Below are positions 8,266-18,431 of a stretch of 64,000 nucleotides of DNA, one piece after another. The notes under the pieces were generated by a model. The model saw only the letters and a program-made list of their open reading frames with translations. It ran no database searches and was not told where the DNA came from. How positions within the stretch are numbered: position 1 is the stretch's first letter; every line of letters starts with the position of its first letter. Source of the DNA: Pseudolabrys sp963742345 (GTDB lineage: Bacteria > Pseudomonadota > Alphaproteobacteria > Rhizobiales > Xanthobacteraceae). The position numbers were made by a program, and so were the translations under genes. Location of the stretch: contig CAVULO010000002.1 of NCBI GenBank assembly GCA_963742345.1, positions 62,001-126,000 on the forward strand, in the 5' to 3' direction.

Positions 8266-9657
8266 ATGAGCAACAAAATGTGGGGTGGGCGGTTTACGTC
8301 TGGCCCCGGCGCCATCATGGAGGAGATCAACGCCTCCATCGATTTCGACCGGCATCTCTACCGCCAGGACATCGCCGCGTCCAAGGCCCATGCCGACATG
8401 CTGGCCAAGCAAGGCATCATTACGGCGGACGATGCGAAAAAGATCGCTCACGGTCTAGACACGATCCTGTCAGAGATCGAGGCCGGCAAGTTCTCGTTCA
8501 AGCGGGCGCTCGAAGACATCCACATGAATGTGGAGGGCCGGCTGTCCGAGCTGATCGGCGAGGCGGCCGGCCGCCTGCATACCGCGCGCTCGCGCAACGA
8601 CCAGGTGGCGACCGATTTCCGGCTGTGGATGCGCGACACCATCGACGCGCTCGATGCCGCGCTCGCCGGCTTATCAGCGCGCGCTGGCCGAGAAGGCGCT
8701 GGCGCATGCGGCACGGTGATGCCCGGCCTCACGCATATGCAGACCGCGCAGCCGGTGACCTTCGGCCATCATCTGCTCGCCTATGTCGAGATGGCGGCGC
8801 GCGACCGCGGCCGCTTTGCCGACGCGCGCAAGCGGCTCAACGAATCTCCGCTCGGCGCGGCGCGCTCGCCGGCACTTCGTTCGCGCTCGACCGCGACATG
8901 ACCGCGAAGGCGCTGGGCTTCGACCGGCCGATGGCGAATTCGCTCGATGCAGTGTCCGACCGCGACTTCGTCATGGAGACGCTTGCCGCCGCTGCGATCA
9001 CATCGGTGCATCTGTCGCGGCTCGCCGAGGAGATCGTGATCTGGACCTCGCCGCTCACCGGCCTGGTGAAGCTGTCGGACAAATTCACCACCGGCTCCTC
9101 GATCATGCCGCAGAAGCGCAATCCGGATGCCGCCGAACTGGTGCGCGCCAAGACCGGTCGCGTGATCGGCGCGCTCAATGCGCTGCTGATCGTGATGAAG
9201 GGCCTGCCGCTCGCCTATGCCAAGGACATGCAGGAGGACAAGGAGGGCGCCATGGATGCGCTCGCCGCGCTCTCGCTGTCGATCGCGGCGATGACCGGCA
9301 TGGTCGCCGATCTCGAGCCCGATGCAGCGCGCATGAAGAAGGCGGCCGGCGAAGGCTATGCCACCGCCACCGATCTCGCCGACTGGCTGGTGCGGACATT
9401 GAAAATTCCGTTCCGCGAGGCGCATCACGTCACCGGCCGCATCGTCGCCAAGGCGGCGGAGGCGGGCGTTGCCGCTGCACCGGCTGCCGCTCGCCGCCAT
9501 GCGCGAGATCGAGCCGCGAATCGGCGACGACGTGTTCAGCGTTCTTTCGGTCGACCGTTCGGTGAAGAGCCGGACAAGCTTCGGCGGCACCGCGCCCAAA
9601 AACGTGCGTGCGCAGGCGAAGAAATGGCTGCGCAAGCTGGAAAAAGAGAAATCCTGA
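8266..9657 (+). CDS. argH: Argininosuccinate lyase (several apparent frameshifts)
   Basis: The enzyme splits argininosuccinate into arginine and fumarate, the last step of arginine synthesis. It starts MSNKMWGGRFTSGPGAIMEE. HTARSRNDQVATDFRLWMRD and the lyase signature GSSIMPQKRNPDAAE are present, followed by AYAKDMQEDKEGAMDALAAL and a normal end at RTSFGGTAPKNVRAQ. The frame is broken near 8672 and 8708 (a compensating pair), near 8860, and near 9471. Rejoined length is about 463 residues, as expected. Several indels in one well-conserved essential gene point to sequence errors. The order argH-lipoprotein-lysA is typical for the order. Confidence 0.93.
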
Positions 9658-9694
9658 CTTCGCCTTGTTTGCCTGTTTTGCTATGGTGTCTTCC

Positions 9695-9966
9695 ATGCAA
9701 GGAGCGCGTTTCCTTGAGCCATATTCCGACCGCCCGTTTCTTCGTCTCGCCCTGATCGGCGCGCTCGTCGCGTCGCTCGGCTTGGCGCGTGCGGCCGCAA
9801 AGGGCCGCTCGATCCGCCGCCCGGCGCGTCGCTCGCGGGCGATCAAGCGACGCCGGCTGTCGGCGAACAGCCAAACAGTAGCCATCCCATCATGGGACCA
9901 GACGGAAAGCCGCTCGCGCCGGGTGGCCCGAATAAACAAATTCCTCTCGACGTTCTTCTCAACTGA
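9695..9966 (+). CDS. LptM/YifL-type small lipoprotein (one apparent frameshift)
   Basis: A short lipoprotein normally found between argH and lysA. The signal sequence is FLRLALIGALVASLGL, then a lipobox LGAC, followed by GRKGPLDPPPG, the hallmark of the LptM (YifL) family. LptM helps mature the LptD lipopolysaccharide translocon in the outer membrane. One base appears missing near 9779, just before the lipobox. The remaining frame reads PIMGPDGKPLAPGGPNKQIP and ends LDVLLN at the TGA at 9964-9966. The start is unsure: an ATG at 9695 is in frame, while a TTG at about 9714 follows a better AAGGAG but needs another indel. Confidence 0.72.
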
Positions 9967-9973
9967 GCGTGTG

Positions 9974-11241
9974 ATGCACCACTTTGCTTATCGCGACGGC
10001 GTGCTGCACGCCGAGGCGGTGAATCTCGATACGCTCGCCGCCGCGGTCGGCACACCGTTTTATTGCTATTCGACGGCGACGCTCACGCGTCATTACGAGG
10101 TGTTCGCCGGCGCGTTCGCCGACGTACGCGCGCTCGTCTGCTACGCCATGAAGGCGAATTCCAATCAGGCGGTGGTCAGGACGCTTGCCAAGCTCGGCGC
10201 CGGCGCCGACGTGGTGTCGGGCGGCGAACTCAAGCGCGCGCGGGCCGCCGGCATTCCCGCCGACAAGATCATGTTTTCCGGACATCGGCAAGACCGCTGC
10301 CGAACTCGCGCTGGCGGTCGACGAAGGAATTCTCTGCATCAACGTCGAATCCGAACCCGAACTCGAATTGCTGTCGTCGATCGCGGCATCGAAAGGGCGC
10401 ATCGCACATGTTTCGGTGCGCGTCAATCCCGACATCGACGCCAAGACGCATCACAAGATCGCCACCGGCAAGGCCGAGAACAAGTTCGGCATTCCGATCA
10501 GCCGCGCGCGCGAGGTCTACGCTCACGCAGGCAAGCTCAAGGGCCTCAAGGTCGCCGGCGTCGACATGCATATCGGCAGCCAGATCACCGAGCTTGATCC
10601 GTTCGGCGATGCCTTCACGTTGCTTGCCGAGTTTGTGCGCATGTTGCGTGCCGACGGCCACACCATCTCACATGTCGATCTCGGCGGCGGGTTGGGAATT
10701 CCCTATCGCGACGACGACGAGCCGCCGCCGCATCCGGAGGCCTATGCCGAGGTGGTCAAGCGCGCGACGCGCGATCTCGATTGCCGGCTGATCTTCGAGC
10801 CCGGCCGGCTGCTCGTCGGCAATGCCGGTATCTTGGTGACGCGCGTCTTGTTCGTGAAGCACGGCGAGGCCAAGAACTTCGTCGTCGTCGACGCCGCTAT
10901 GAACGATCTCATCCGCCCGACTCTATACGACGCGCATCACGAGATTTGGCCCGTGAGACAATCATCTTCAGCTGCGCGCCGCATCCGCGCCGATGTGGTC
11001 GGGCCGGTGTGTGAAAGCGGCGATTTCCTCGCTGTTAACCGCGATATGGTGGAACCGGCAAGCGGCGCATTGCTCGCCGTCATGTCGGCGGGCGCCTATG
11101 GCGCGGTGCAGGCCGGCACCTACAACACACGGGCCTTGGTGCCGGAAGTGCTTGGTCAATGGTGCGGAATGGGCCCTGGTGCGGCCGCGCCTTGAAGTTG
11201 ACCAATTAATTGCGCTCGATCGCATGCCGGATTGGCTTTGA
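9974..11241 (+). CDS. lysA: Diaminopimelate decarboxylase (two apparent frameshifts)
   Basis: This PLP enzyme decarboxylates meso-diaminopimelate to lysine. The start is MHHFAYRDGVLHAEAV, 7 bases after the lipoprotein stop. The PLP lysine lies in VCYAMKANSNQAVV. Other motifs are GADVVSGGELKRA, VDMHIGSQI, DLGGGLGIPYRDDD, FEPGRLLVGNAG, and GPVCESGDFLA. One extra base near 10281 (between MFSG and GKTAAELALAVDE) and one near 11153 break the frame; after the second, the end reads VNGAEWALVRPRLEVDQLI to the TGA at 11241. Rejoined length is about 422 residues, normal for the family. Confidence 0.94.
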
Positions 11242-11295
11242 GCGCATAAATACACGCGTGGCCGGGGTGGCCGGTGCGTGTTACCTTTGTGAACA

Positions 11296-13860
11296 ATGAG
11301 ATTCTCCCGAGCCCGAGCGACGGAGCGGCTTTTGGACGAAGCGAACGACCAGCCTCACGATCGGGAGCAGCCGACACGACTTCTGCTCGCGCGGGCGCTT
11401 ACGCGCGCGCGCGGCAGCTTGTTGTGGGAACGATTGTGGCCGGCCCTCGCCGCGCTGGCGACCGTGGCCGGGCTGTTTCTCGCTTTTTCCTGGGCCGGTC
11501 TGTGGTTGGTGTTGCCGCCGCTTGCGCGCGCCATCGGCCTTTTCATATTCCTGGTCGCTATCGCAGCATCGGCATTGCCGTTGCTGATTTTGCGGCTGCC
11601 GAGTGTCTACGACGGTCTGCGCCGGCTCGATCGCAGCACCGGCGAAACGCATCGTCCGGCCACCACGGTCGCGGACCACATTGCTGCCAATAGTCAGGAT
11701 CCGGTAACGCAGGCGCTTTGGCGCGCACATGTCGAACGCGCCCTGATGTCGGCGCGCAAGTTCAAGGCCGGCTGGCCGGCGCCGCGACTATCGTTGCGCG
11801 ATCCGATGGCATTCCGCGCACTGGTGCTCATTCTTGTCGTTGCGAGTTTCTTTGCCGCCGGCGGCGAGCGGGTAAAGCGCGTTGCCGCCGCTTTCGACTG
11901 GCACGGCGTGGTCGCACCGGCGAATTTCCGCATCGATGCCTGGGTTACGCCGCCGGTTTATACCGGCCGGGCTCCGGTAATGCTGGCGGGCCTGCGCCCG
12001 GGTGACACCGCGCAGGCAGCGCCACCGGTGGCGGTGCCGGCAGGCAGCCAACTGGTAATCCGCGCCACCGGCAAGGTGCGTTTCGATATCGTGCATCACG
12101 GCGGCATCGAGGATGCGCCGGCCGAAGCGCGCCCGCCCCTTCCGGCAGGAACGGAAGAACGACGGCTGCTCATCAAGGGCGATGGCTCTGCCGCGGTGCA
12201 TGGCGTCCTGGGCAGCGATCTGGTCTGGAATTTCACTGCGATTCCCGACCGCGCGCCAAATATCGAATTGATCAAGGATCCTGAGCGACAGGCACGCGGC
12301 GCGCTGCGTCTCGACTACAAGATGGATGACGACTACGGCGTCGTAGAAGCGAAAGCCACCTTCGCGATCAAGGACGAGCAATCGTCCGAAAAACCGCGCC
12401 ATTCGCTGTTCACTGCGCCCGACTACGCGCTCACCTTGCCGCAGGCTCGCACCCGAGCTGGCGCGGCGCAAACGACTCACGATCTCACCGAGCATCCCTG
12501 GGCCGGCGCCGAAGTGACTATGACGCTCACGGCGCGCGACGAGGCCGGAAACGAGGGGCGCAGTCAGCCACGCGAGCTGACGCTGCCGCAGCGGATTTTC
12601 GTCAAGCCATTGGCGCGCGCGCTTATCGAGCAGCGGCGTATTCTGGCGCTCGATGCCGAAAGCAAGCCAGTGGTGCTCACAGCTCTCGACGCTCTCACCA
12701 TTTCGCCGGAGCGGTTTACGCCTGAAACCGGGATATATCTCGGCCTGCGCTCGATCTATTACGATCTTGACAACGCAAAGAGCGACGACGCGCTACGTGA
12801 CGTGGTGGCGCGGCTGTGGGACATGGCAGTGCAACTCGAAGACGGCAACGTCTCGCAAGCTGAGCAAGCGTTGCGCCAGGCGCAAGAGGCGTTGCGACAA
12901 GCGCTCGAACGCGGCGCAAGCGAGGAAGAAATCAAAAAACTGATGGAACAATTGCGCGCGGCAATGGACAAATTTCTCCAGGCCCTTGCCGAAGAGATGC
13001 GCAAGAATCCGCAGCAGCTCTCACGTCCGCTCGACCGCAACACGCGCACACTCAGTCAGCAGGACCTCAAGAGTATGCTCGATCGGCTCGAACAGATGGC
13101 GCGTTCCGGCAACAAGGACGCCGCGCGTCAGTTGCTCGATCAGCTGCAGTCGATGCTTGAGAACCTGCAGATGGCGCGGCCGGGCGCCTCGGGCGGCGAG
13201 GATGGTGACGACGATATGATGTCGGCGCTCGACGAATTGGGCGACGTGATCCGCAAGCAACAACAGTTGCGGGACAAGACCTTCCGGCAGGGTCAGGACA
13301 TGCGGCGCGATCGTCAGCGGGGTCAACCGGGGCAGGGCGATCGGCAGATGGGCGATTTGCGTCAGGACCAGCAGGGCTTGCGGGATCGGCTCAACAAGCT
13401 GCTCGACCAGCTCCGTCAGCACGGGCTCGGACAGCCGGGCCAGCAAGGCGAGGGGAACGAGGCGGGCCAACTCGGCGATGCCGGGGAGGCCATGGGCCAG
13501 GCGGAAGGTCAGCTCGGCGAGGGCGATGCCGACAGCGCCGTCGATAGCCAGGGCCGTGCACTGGACGCCATGCGCAAGGGTGCCCAGGGATTGGCGCAAT
13601 CAATGCAGCAGCAGGGAATGGGGCCAGGCCCGAATGGCCGGCCTGGCCGCGGTCAGGCGCGCGCTCAGCAGGAGACCGATCCGCTTGGCCGGCCAATGCG
13701 GGGCCGCGACTATGGTGACGACCTTACGGTGAAAGTGCCGGGCGAGATCGACGCTCAGCGTGCGCGCCGCATTTTGGAGGAGTTGCGCAAACGCTTTGGC
13801 GAGAGCTTCCGCCCGCAACTCGAGCTCGACTACATCGAGCGCTTGCTGAAGGATTTCTGA
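11296..13860 (+). CDS. DUF4175 / TIGR02302 family large membrane protein
   Basis: This 854-residue protein matches the alphaproteobacterial TIGR02302 (DUF4175) family in size and location after lysA. Two membrane helices lie near residues 45-100 and a third near 175-195. A long periplasmic region follows, with beta-rich sequence such as VTPPVYTGRAPVMLAGLRPG. Residues about 500-760 are very rich in Gln, Arg and Glu with heptad-like stretches (QAEQALRQAQEALRQALERG), which suggests coiled coil and low-complexity sequence. The end is YIERLLKDF. Its function is unknown. Unlike its neighbours the frame is intact over 2.5 kb. Confidence 0.9.
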   Translation: MRFSRARATERLLDEANDQPHDREQPTRLLLARALTRARGSLLWERLWPALAALATVAGLFLAFSWAGLWLVLPPLARAIGLFIFLVAIAASALPLLILRLPSVYDGLRRLDRSTGETHRPATTVADHIAANSQDPVTQALWRAHVERALMSARKFKAGWPAPRLSLRDPMAFRALVLILVVASFFAAGGERVKRVAAAFDWHGVVAPANFRIDAWVTPPVYTGRAPVMLAGLRPGDTAQAAPPVAVPAGSQLVIRATGKVRFDIVHHGGIEDAPAEARPPLPAGTEERRLLIKGDGSAAVHGVLGSDLVWNFTAIPDRAPNIELIKDPERQARGALRLDYKMDDDYGVVEAKATFAIKDEQSSEKPRHSLFTAPDYALTLPQARTRAGAAQTTHDLTEHPWAGAEVTMTLTARDEAGNEGRSQPRELTLPQRIFVKPLARALIEQRRILALDAESKPVVLTALDALTISPERFTPETGIYLGLRSIYYDLDNAKSDDALRDVVARLWDMAVQLEDGNVSQAEQALRQAQEALRQALERGASEEEIKKLMEQLRAAMDKFLQALAEEMRKNPQQLSRPLDRNTRTLSQQDLKSMLDRLEQMARSGNKDAARQLLDQLQSMLENLQMARPGASGGEDGDDDMMSALDELGDVIRKQQQLRDKTFRQGQDMRRDRQRGQPGQGDRQMGDLRQDQQGLRDRLNKLLDQLRQHGLGQPGQQGEGNEAGQLGDAGEAMGQAEGQLGEGDADSAVDSQGRALDAMRKGAQGLAQSMQQQGMGPGPNGRPGRGQARAQQETDPLGRPMRGRDYGDDLTVKVPGEIDAQRARRILEELRKRFGESFRPQLELDYIERLLKDF

Positions 13861-13875
13861 TCCCGAAATTGCGGA

Positions 13876-14247
13876 TTAGTGGCGCAGCACCAATGCTTCG
13901 CGCACGGCGCCTGTGATCTGATCGACCGAAAACGGCTTGCTGATTACATCGTGCACGAGTGCGTCCAGGCCGTGCGCGCGCTCGCGCTGATCCGCATAGC
14001 CGGTCATCAGCATGATTGCGACGTCGGGGTGGTGTCGCCCGGTCGCGAGTGCGAGTTCGATGCCATCCATTCCCGGCATCTTCACATCGCTCAGAAGCAA
14101 ATCGAATTTTCCGTCAGATGCGTTGAGCGCATCAAGTGCAGTGCTGCCGTCTGCGGTCTCGGTGAGATCGTGACCCTCGCCGCCAAGCGCGCGCACAAGA
14201 AAAGCGCGGACAATGTCGTCGTCTTCGGCGATGAGAATTCTTGCCAT
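13876..14247 (-). CDS. cpdR: CpdR-like single-domain response regulator
   Basis: The 123-residue protein is a lone receiver domain. It starts MARILIAEDDDIVRAFLVRA, has the acidic pair/triad at residues 8-11, phospho-acceptor Asp54 in LLLSDVKMPGMDG, Thr in LMTGYADQRERAHGLDA, and Lys in DVISKPFSVDQI. This matches CpdR, which in Caulobacter and rhizobia controls polar placement of ClpXP and timed proteolysis in the cell cycle, depending on its phosphorylation by the CckA-ChpT relay. ATG at 14247 is chosen over an upstream in-frame ATG because it gives the usual start. It lies 4 bases after the zinc-ribbon gene stop, so the two are likely cotranscribed. Confidence 0.9.
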   Translation of the reverse strand: MARILIAEDDDIVRAFLVRALGGEGHDLTETADGSTALDALNASDGKFDLLLSDVKMPGMDGIELALATGRHHPDVAIMLMTGYADQRERAHGLDALVHDVISKPFSVDQITGAVREALVLRH

Positions 14248-14251
14248 TGGC

Positions 14252-15154
14252 TTACTTCGCTCCCGGAGCCGGGTCCTGTGCACTTGAAAAGCGCACCATC
14301 ACGTCGACTGCATTTTCCGGCGGTGAGACAAAGCGACTACGGAATTCCATTTTTTCGCCGGGGCCGAGAATGCTGCGGCCCGGCGGCGCGGTCCAGGTAT
14401 AGACTTCCTGTCCGGCGGCGTCGCGCGCGGAAAATCGGAGGCGCGGCACTTCGGTTGGCTTGTTGGTGACGCTGACAATAGTTCCTTCAATGACAAGAGA
14501 AGACAGGCCTTCCTGCGCTTCCTTGGAAATTCGCATGTTTTCGAATTTCAGATTGCGTAAATTGACCGGCAGTCCGATGGCAGAAAACAGCGACGCTGTT
14601 TGCGGCAGGAATCGTACGACCTCGTTGCGCGCCCCGACCAGCGCGACGTTGAAAGCGAACAACACAAGGATGAGCGCCGTCCAGCGGGACGAGCGGCGGG
14701 CCTGCTTGCGCCGCGCCTGCAACCGTCTGCGGCGAGCGGCAAAGTTTTCGATTTCGTCGGTCTCCGATCCCGCGACGGCATCGGCCGGCGGTTCACGGCG
14801 GCACCAACGACGGTGCGTCTGCAATAGCGACAGGTTCCGGCAACTGAGTATCCGCGGGTGCGGGATCGCTTCGCGTGTCCGCGGCCATCGCGTGCGCCGC
14901 TTCGGCGCTCTCATGTGCCGGTTCGTTATCCCCGCCGGCGCGGCTTGTTCCTTGATCGGGGCGAAGCACGCCTGGGGACCCCTGCACTTCGGCACTCGTT
15001 GTCCGGCGACGGCTGTCACTTCGGACGCGGCATTCGAGGTATCCGCGAACCAGGTCGTCTTGCAGCGTGCGCAACGCACGGTGCGGCCGGCCGAGCCCAA
15101 GGAGGTCGGTTCGATCGTGTACGATGTTGAGCAGCTCGGACAGACAATCAGCAT
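14252..15154 (-). CDS. MJ0042-type zinc-ribbon membrane protein (two apparent frameshifts)
   Basis: The N-terminus MLIVCPSCSTSYTIEPTSLG has two CxxC pairs (Cys5/Cys8 and Cys28/Cys31 in RCARC), the MJ0042 zinc-ribbon pattern. A Pro/Ala-rich linker follows, then a basic stretch (RRRRLQARRKQARRSSRW), one membrane helix (TALILVLFAFNVALVGA) and a periplasmic domain (LVIEGTIVSVTNKPTEVPRL) that resembles the DUF3426 class. The frame switches near 15000 and switches back near 14800; in between, the alternate frame reads AEVQGSPGVLRPDQGTSRAG and is the natural continuation. Its place between cpdR and ftsE is conserved in Hyphomicrobiales. Function unknown. Confidence 0.82.
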   Translation of the reverse strand: MLIVCPSCSTSYTIEPTSLGSAGRTVRCARCKTTWFADTSNAASEVTAVAGQRVPKCRGPQACFAPIKEQAAPAGITNRHMRAPKRRTRWPRTREAIPHPRILSCRNLSLLQTHRRWCRREPPADAVAGSETDEIENFAARRRRLQARRKQARRSSRWTALILVLFAFNVALVGARNEVVRFLPQTASLFSAIGLPVNLRNLKFENMRISKEAQEGLSSLVIEGTIVSVTNKPTEVPRLRFSARDAAGQEVYTWTAPPGRSILGPGEKMEFRSRFVSPPENAVDVMVRFSSAQDPAPGAK

Positions 15155-15410
15155 GGGATCAATGGTATTTGGCTGGCCAAAACGTACCAGCCGTCCGTTA
15201 ATGGATCGGAAACCATGGAAACCCCCGGTCCATGCCGCGAATTGGGTGACTTCCACCCCCGCCGCTATGGCGGCTTCGTCATAAACCTGTAAAAACCGCA
15301 GTTCGGGACGGGTGTGCGGGCCAGGGGATGGCCTCCTGTATACGTCCGAGGACCCCATCGCCGGGCAGTGATTCGACCGGCTTCAGTGGAATTTTGTCGG
15401 AGAGGGCTGG

Positions 15411-16071
15411 GTGGTCCGATTCGAAAATGTGGGCTTGCGCTATGGGTTAGGGCCGGAGGTCCTGCGCGACCTCACGTTCCGTATCGACCCGCATTCATTT
15501 CAGTTCCTCACCGGACCTTCCGGTGCCGGCAAGACCTCTTTGCTGCGGCTGCTGTTCCTGTCGATGAGGCCGACGCGAGGATTAATCACCCAGTTCGGCC
15601 ACGACGTGGCAACTCTTTCGCGCGATGCGGTGGCGACGCTGCGCCGTCGCATCGGCATCGTATTTCAGGATTTCCGTTTGCTCGATCATATGACCACATA
15701 CGAGAACGTCGCGTTGCCGCTGCGCGTGATGGGCCGTCCGGAAGATAGCTATCGCGATGAAGTCATCGAATTGCTCAATTGGGTCGGGCTCGGCGAGCGG
15801 ATGTGGGCGTTGCCGCCGGTGCTCTCGGGCGGAGAAAAACAGCGCGCGGCGATCGCGCGCGCGGTGATCGCGCGGCCGCAATTGCTGCTTGCCGATGAAC
15901 CCACGGGAAACGTCGACCCGACGTCTGGCGCAACGACTGTTGCGGCTGTTCATTGAGCTCAACAAATCAGGTACGTCGGTAGTCATTGCGACCCACGACA
16001 TCGCGCTGATGGATCAATACGATGCGCGCCGGCTGGTCTTGCATGACGGCCGGCTGCATATTTACGACTGA
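15411..16071 (+). CDS. ftsE: Cell division ATP-binding protein FtsE (one apparent frameshift)
   Basis: FtsE is the ATPase of the FtsEX complex, which acts at the divisome to regulate septal cell-wall hydrolases. Walker A is GPSGAGKTS (residues 35-43), the Q-loop lies in IGIVFQDFRLLD, the ABC signature is LSGGEKQRAAIARAV, and Walker B is LLLADEPTGNVDP. One base too many near 15921 breaks the frame right after Walker B; the other frame continues LAQRLLRLFIELNKSGTSVV with the H-loop ATHDIALMD. The proposed start is GTG at 15411. Rejoined size is about 219 residues. ftsX follows 9 bases later. Confidence 0.94.
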
Positions 16072-16080
16072 GGAACCGCG

Positions 16081-17043
16081 ATGACGGAAACCGGCATAGG
16101 CAGATTGACGACGCCGATGCGCGAACCGGTGGATCCCTTGCTGCCGCGTTTCGAGACCCCGCTGGTACCGCGCAATTCGATTTCTGGCCGTGCACTTGTC
16201 GCGGTCGTTGCCATCATGACGTTTCTTGCTTCGCTCACGACCGGCGCGGCTGTGCTGGTGAGCAAGGCCGCGGGCGAATGGCAATCGGACATTTCGCGTG
16301 AAGTAACCATCCAGATCGTTCCGGCGCCTGGCCGCGACCTCGATGCCTCCGTCGACAAAGCCGTCGCTGTCGCACGCGCATTCACCGGTATCGCAGAGGT
16401 GCGGCCTTATTCGAAAGAGGAATCCGCCAAGCTGCTCGAGCCTTGGCTCGGCAGCGGGCTCTCTCTCAGCGAGTTGCCTGTACCACGTCTGATTGTTGTC
16501 AGGATCGCCCCCGACGCCCCGCCCGATCTTGCGCAATTAAGGCGCATGCTGGGCGATCAAGTACCGGGCGCCGTGCTTGATGATCATCGCGGATGGATCG
16601 ATCGCATGCGGGCTATGGCCGGCACGGCCGTCGCCTTGGGCATTTGCGTTTTAATTTTGATGCTCACCGCCACCATATTGTCGGTGACATTTGCCACGCG
16701 CGGGGCCATGGCAAGCAACAAGGCGGTAATTGAAGTCTTGCATTTTGTCGGTGCCAAAAACGGATTCATTGCGCGCCATTTTCAGCAGCATTTCCTGGTA
16801 CTCGGGTTGCAGGGGGGCACCATTGGCGGTGGCGCCGCGATCATCCTGTTTACGCTCGCCGGCGCGATGAGCCGGTGGTTTGTCGGCACTGCTGGCGCGG
16901 ACCAGACGTCGGCTCTTTTCGGTTCGTTCTCCATCGGCTTGGCGGGCTATGCCGCTGTACTCGTCCAGGTCGTACTCATCGCAGCGGTGACCGCTTTAAC
17001 CTCGCGGCGTACCGTCAACAACACGCTTGAAATGATCGACTGA
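16081..17043 (+). CDS. ftsX: Cell division protein FtsX
   Basis: The membrane partner of FtsE has 320 residues. A short cytoplasmic N-terminus is followed by a first helix (RALVAVVAIMTFLASLTTGA), a periplasmic domain of about 120 residues (EVTIQIVPAPGRDLDASVDK), then three more helices, with the conserved cytoplasmic loop FATRGAMASNKAVIEVLHFV. The C-terminus ends VLIAAVTALTSRRTVNNTLE. It starts 9 bases after ftsE. The next gene (YdcF) starts 1 base after its stop, so transcription continues. Confidence 0.95.
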   Translation: MTETGIGRLTTPMREPVDPLLPRFETPLVPRNSISGRALVAVVAIMTFLASLTTGAAVLVSKAAGEWQSDISREVTIQIVPAPGRDLDASVDKAVAVARAFTGIAEVRPYSKEESAKLLEPWLGSGLSLSELPVPRLIVVRIAPDAPPDLAQLRRMLGDQVPGAVLDDHRGWIDRMRAMAGTAVALGICVLILMLTATILSVTFATRGAMASNKAVIEVLHFVGAKNGFIARHFQQHFLVLGLQGGTIGGGAAIILFTLAGAMSRWFVGTAGADQTSALFGSFSIGLAGYAAVLVQVVLIAAVTALTSRRTVNNTLEMID

Positions 17044-17044
17044 C

Positions 17045-17656
17045 ATGTTTGCCGGGGTCGCTCGCTGGATCGGTTTCCTGACCATGGCGGTCGGCGCCAC
17101 CGGGGTCATCTTGCTGGCGGGCGGGTTCTTCTGGTTTGTCTCGTGCATCGCGAGCGACGAGGTGTCGCTGGAAACCAAGGCGGACGGTATCGTGGCCCTT
17201 ACCGGCGCCGCCGCCCGCATACCCGATGCAATTGAATTGCTGGCGACAGAGCGCGGCAAGCGGCTGTTGATCACCGGCGTGTATCGCGCAACCAGTTCGC
17301 GGGAAATCGCGCGGGTTACGCCGCTCTATTCCAAATATTTCACCTGTTGCATTGACCTCGATCGTTCCGCACTCAATACATTCGGCAATGCGCTGGAAAC
17401 CAGACGGTGGGCACGCGAGCACAATTTCAATTCCCTGATCGTCGTGACCTCGAATTGGCACATGCCGCGCGCTATGGCCGAGCTTGCCCACCAGCTGCCC
17501 GACGTAACGCTAATCGCCTACCCGGTAATCTCCGAAAAGGTGAAGTCTGAACCATGGTGGTCGAATACCGATACCGCGCGCCTGCTATTCGCAGAATACT
17601 TGAAGTATATTTTCGCACTCATGCGCATGCGTCTTGATCCCGACAGCGCAATATAA
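17045..17656 (+). CDS. YdcF family (DUF218) protein
   Basis: The 203-residue protein has one N-terminal membrane helix (MAVGATGVILLAGGFFWFV) and a periplasmic DUF218 domain. It carries the core motifs ADGIVALTGAAARI, ERGKRLLITGVYR, NTFGNALETRRWAREHNF and VVTSNWHMPRAMAELAH. The family includes SanA/ElyC proteins linked to cell-envelope integrity. It follows ftsX by one base and precedes plsC by 13 bases, a conserved block that suggests an envelope function. Confidence 0.88.
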   Translation: MFAGVARWIGFLTMAVGATGVILLAGGFFWFVSCIASDEVSLETKADGIVALTGAAARIPDAIELLATERGKRLLITGVYRATSSREIARVTPLYSKYFTCCIDLDRSALNTFGNALETRRWAREHNFNSLIVVTSNWHMPRAMAELAHQLPDVTLIAYPVISEKVKSEPWWSNTDTARLLFAEYLKYIFALMRMRLDPDSAI

Positions 17657-17669
17657 AGGAGCGTCGTCA

Positions 17670-18396
17670 GTGATCATTCTCGTTCGCTCGATTGCCTTCA
17701 ACGTGCTGTTCTATCTGAACACGCTTGTTTATCTCATTGCCGCGCTGCCGACATTCTTCATGCCCTATCGCGCCATCCTCGCCGTGGCGAAGTCATGGGG
17801 GCGCACCAATCTCGTACTGCTTGCGCGTGGTTGCCGGGATTGATTGTGAAATTCGAGGCCGCGATAAGATCCCAAAGGGCCCGATCATCGTCGCCGCCAA
17901 GCATCAGTCGGCGTGGGAAACGTTTGCGTTGCTGCCGCTGATCGACAATCCGGTATTCATCCTCAAGCGCGAGCTGCAGTGGATTCCGATCTTCGGCTGG
18001 CTCACCATCAAAGGCCGCATGGTGCCGGTCCACCGCGGCGGCGGCGCGCCAGCCCTCGCTGCCATGATCGAGCGCGCTCGCATCGAACTGCGCAGACAAT
18101 CGGCAGCTCATCATTTTTCCCGAGGGGACGCGCCGACCGGCCGGGGCCGAGCCCCGCTACAAGATCGGCGTGGCGCTTCTGTATGTCGCGGAAGGCGTAC
18201 CCTGCGTTCCGATTGCGCTCAACTCCGGCCTGTTCTGGCCGCGCCGATCGCTCCGGCGCTATCCCGGGCACCGTGGTGGCGGAGATTCTTGATCCGATTC
18301 CGCCGGGACTCGGCAAAGATGTATTTTTCGAGCGTCTGCAAAACGACATCGAAACTGCGACGGCACGGCTGATCGCAGAGGGGCGGGCAAAATTGA
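17670..18396 (+). CDS. plsC: 1-acyl-sn-glycerol-3-phosphate acyltransferase (frameshifts; end approximate)
   Basis: The enzyme acylates lysophosphatidic acid to phosphatidic acid at the inner membrane. A GTG start at 17670 follows AAGGAG by 8 bases. The N-terminal helix is FNVLFYLNTLVYLIAALPTF. The acyltransferase box is AKHQSAWETFALLPL, followed by KRELQWIPIFGWL and, in another frame, IIFPEGTRRPAGAEPRYKIG then GVALLYVAEGVPCVPIALNS. Frame breaks fall near 17828, 18095 and 18265. The last frame (VVAEILDPIPPGLGKDVFFE) runs past the likely end, so I place the end at a TGA at 18394-18396 reached by one more shift. The family is about 240-260 residues. Confidence 0.85.
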
Positions 18397-18431
18397 CGCT
18401 GATCCAATTCGCCGATGCAAAGCTGGCCGTT

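Noticed and set aside
7566..9755. 729-codon plus-strand frame over tlpA and argH
   Set aside because: Only its second half matches argH; the first half is the antisense of the thioredoxin gene and crosses it by chance.
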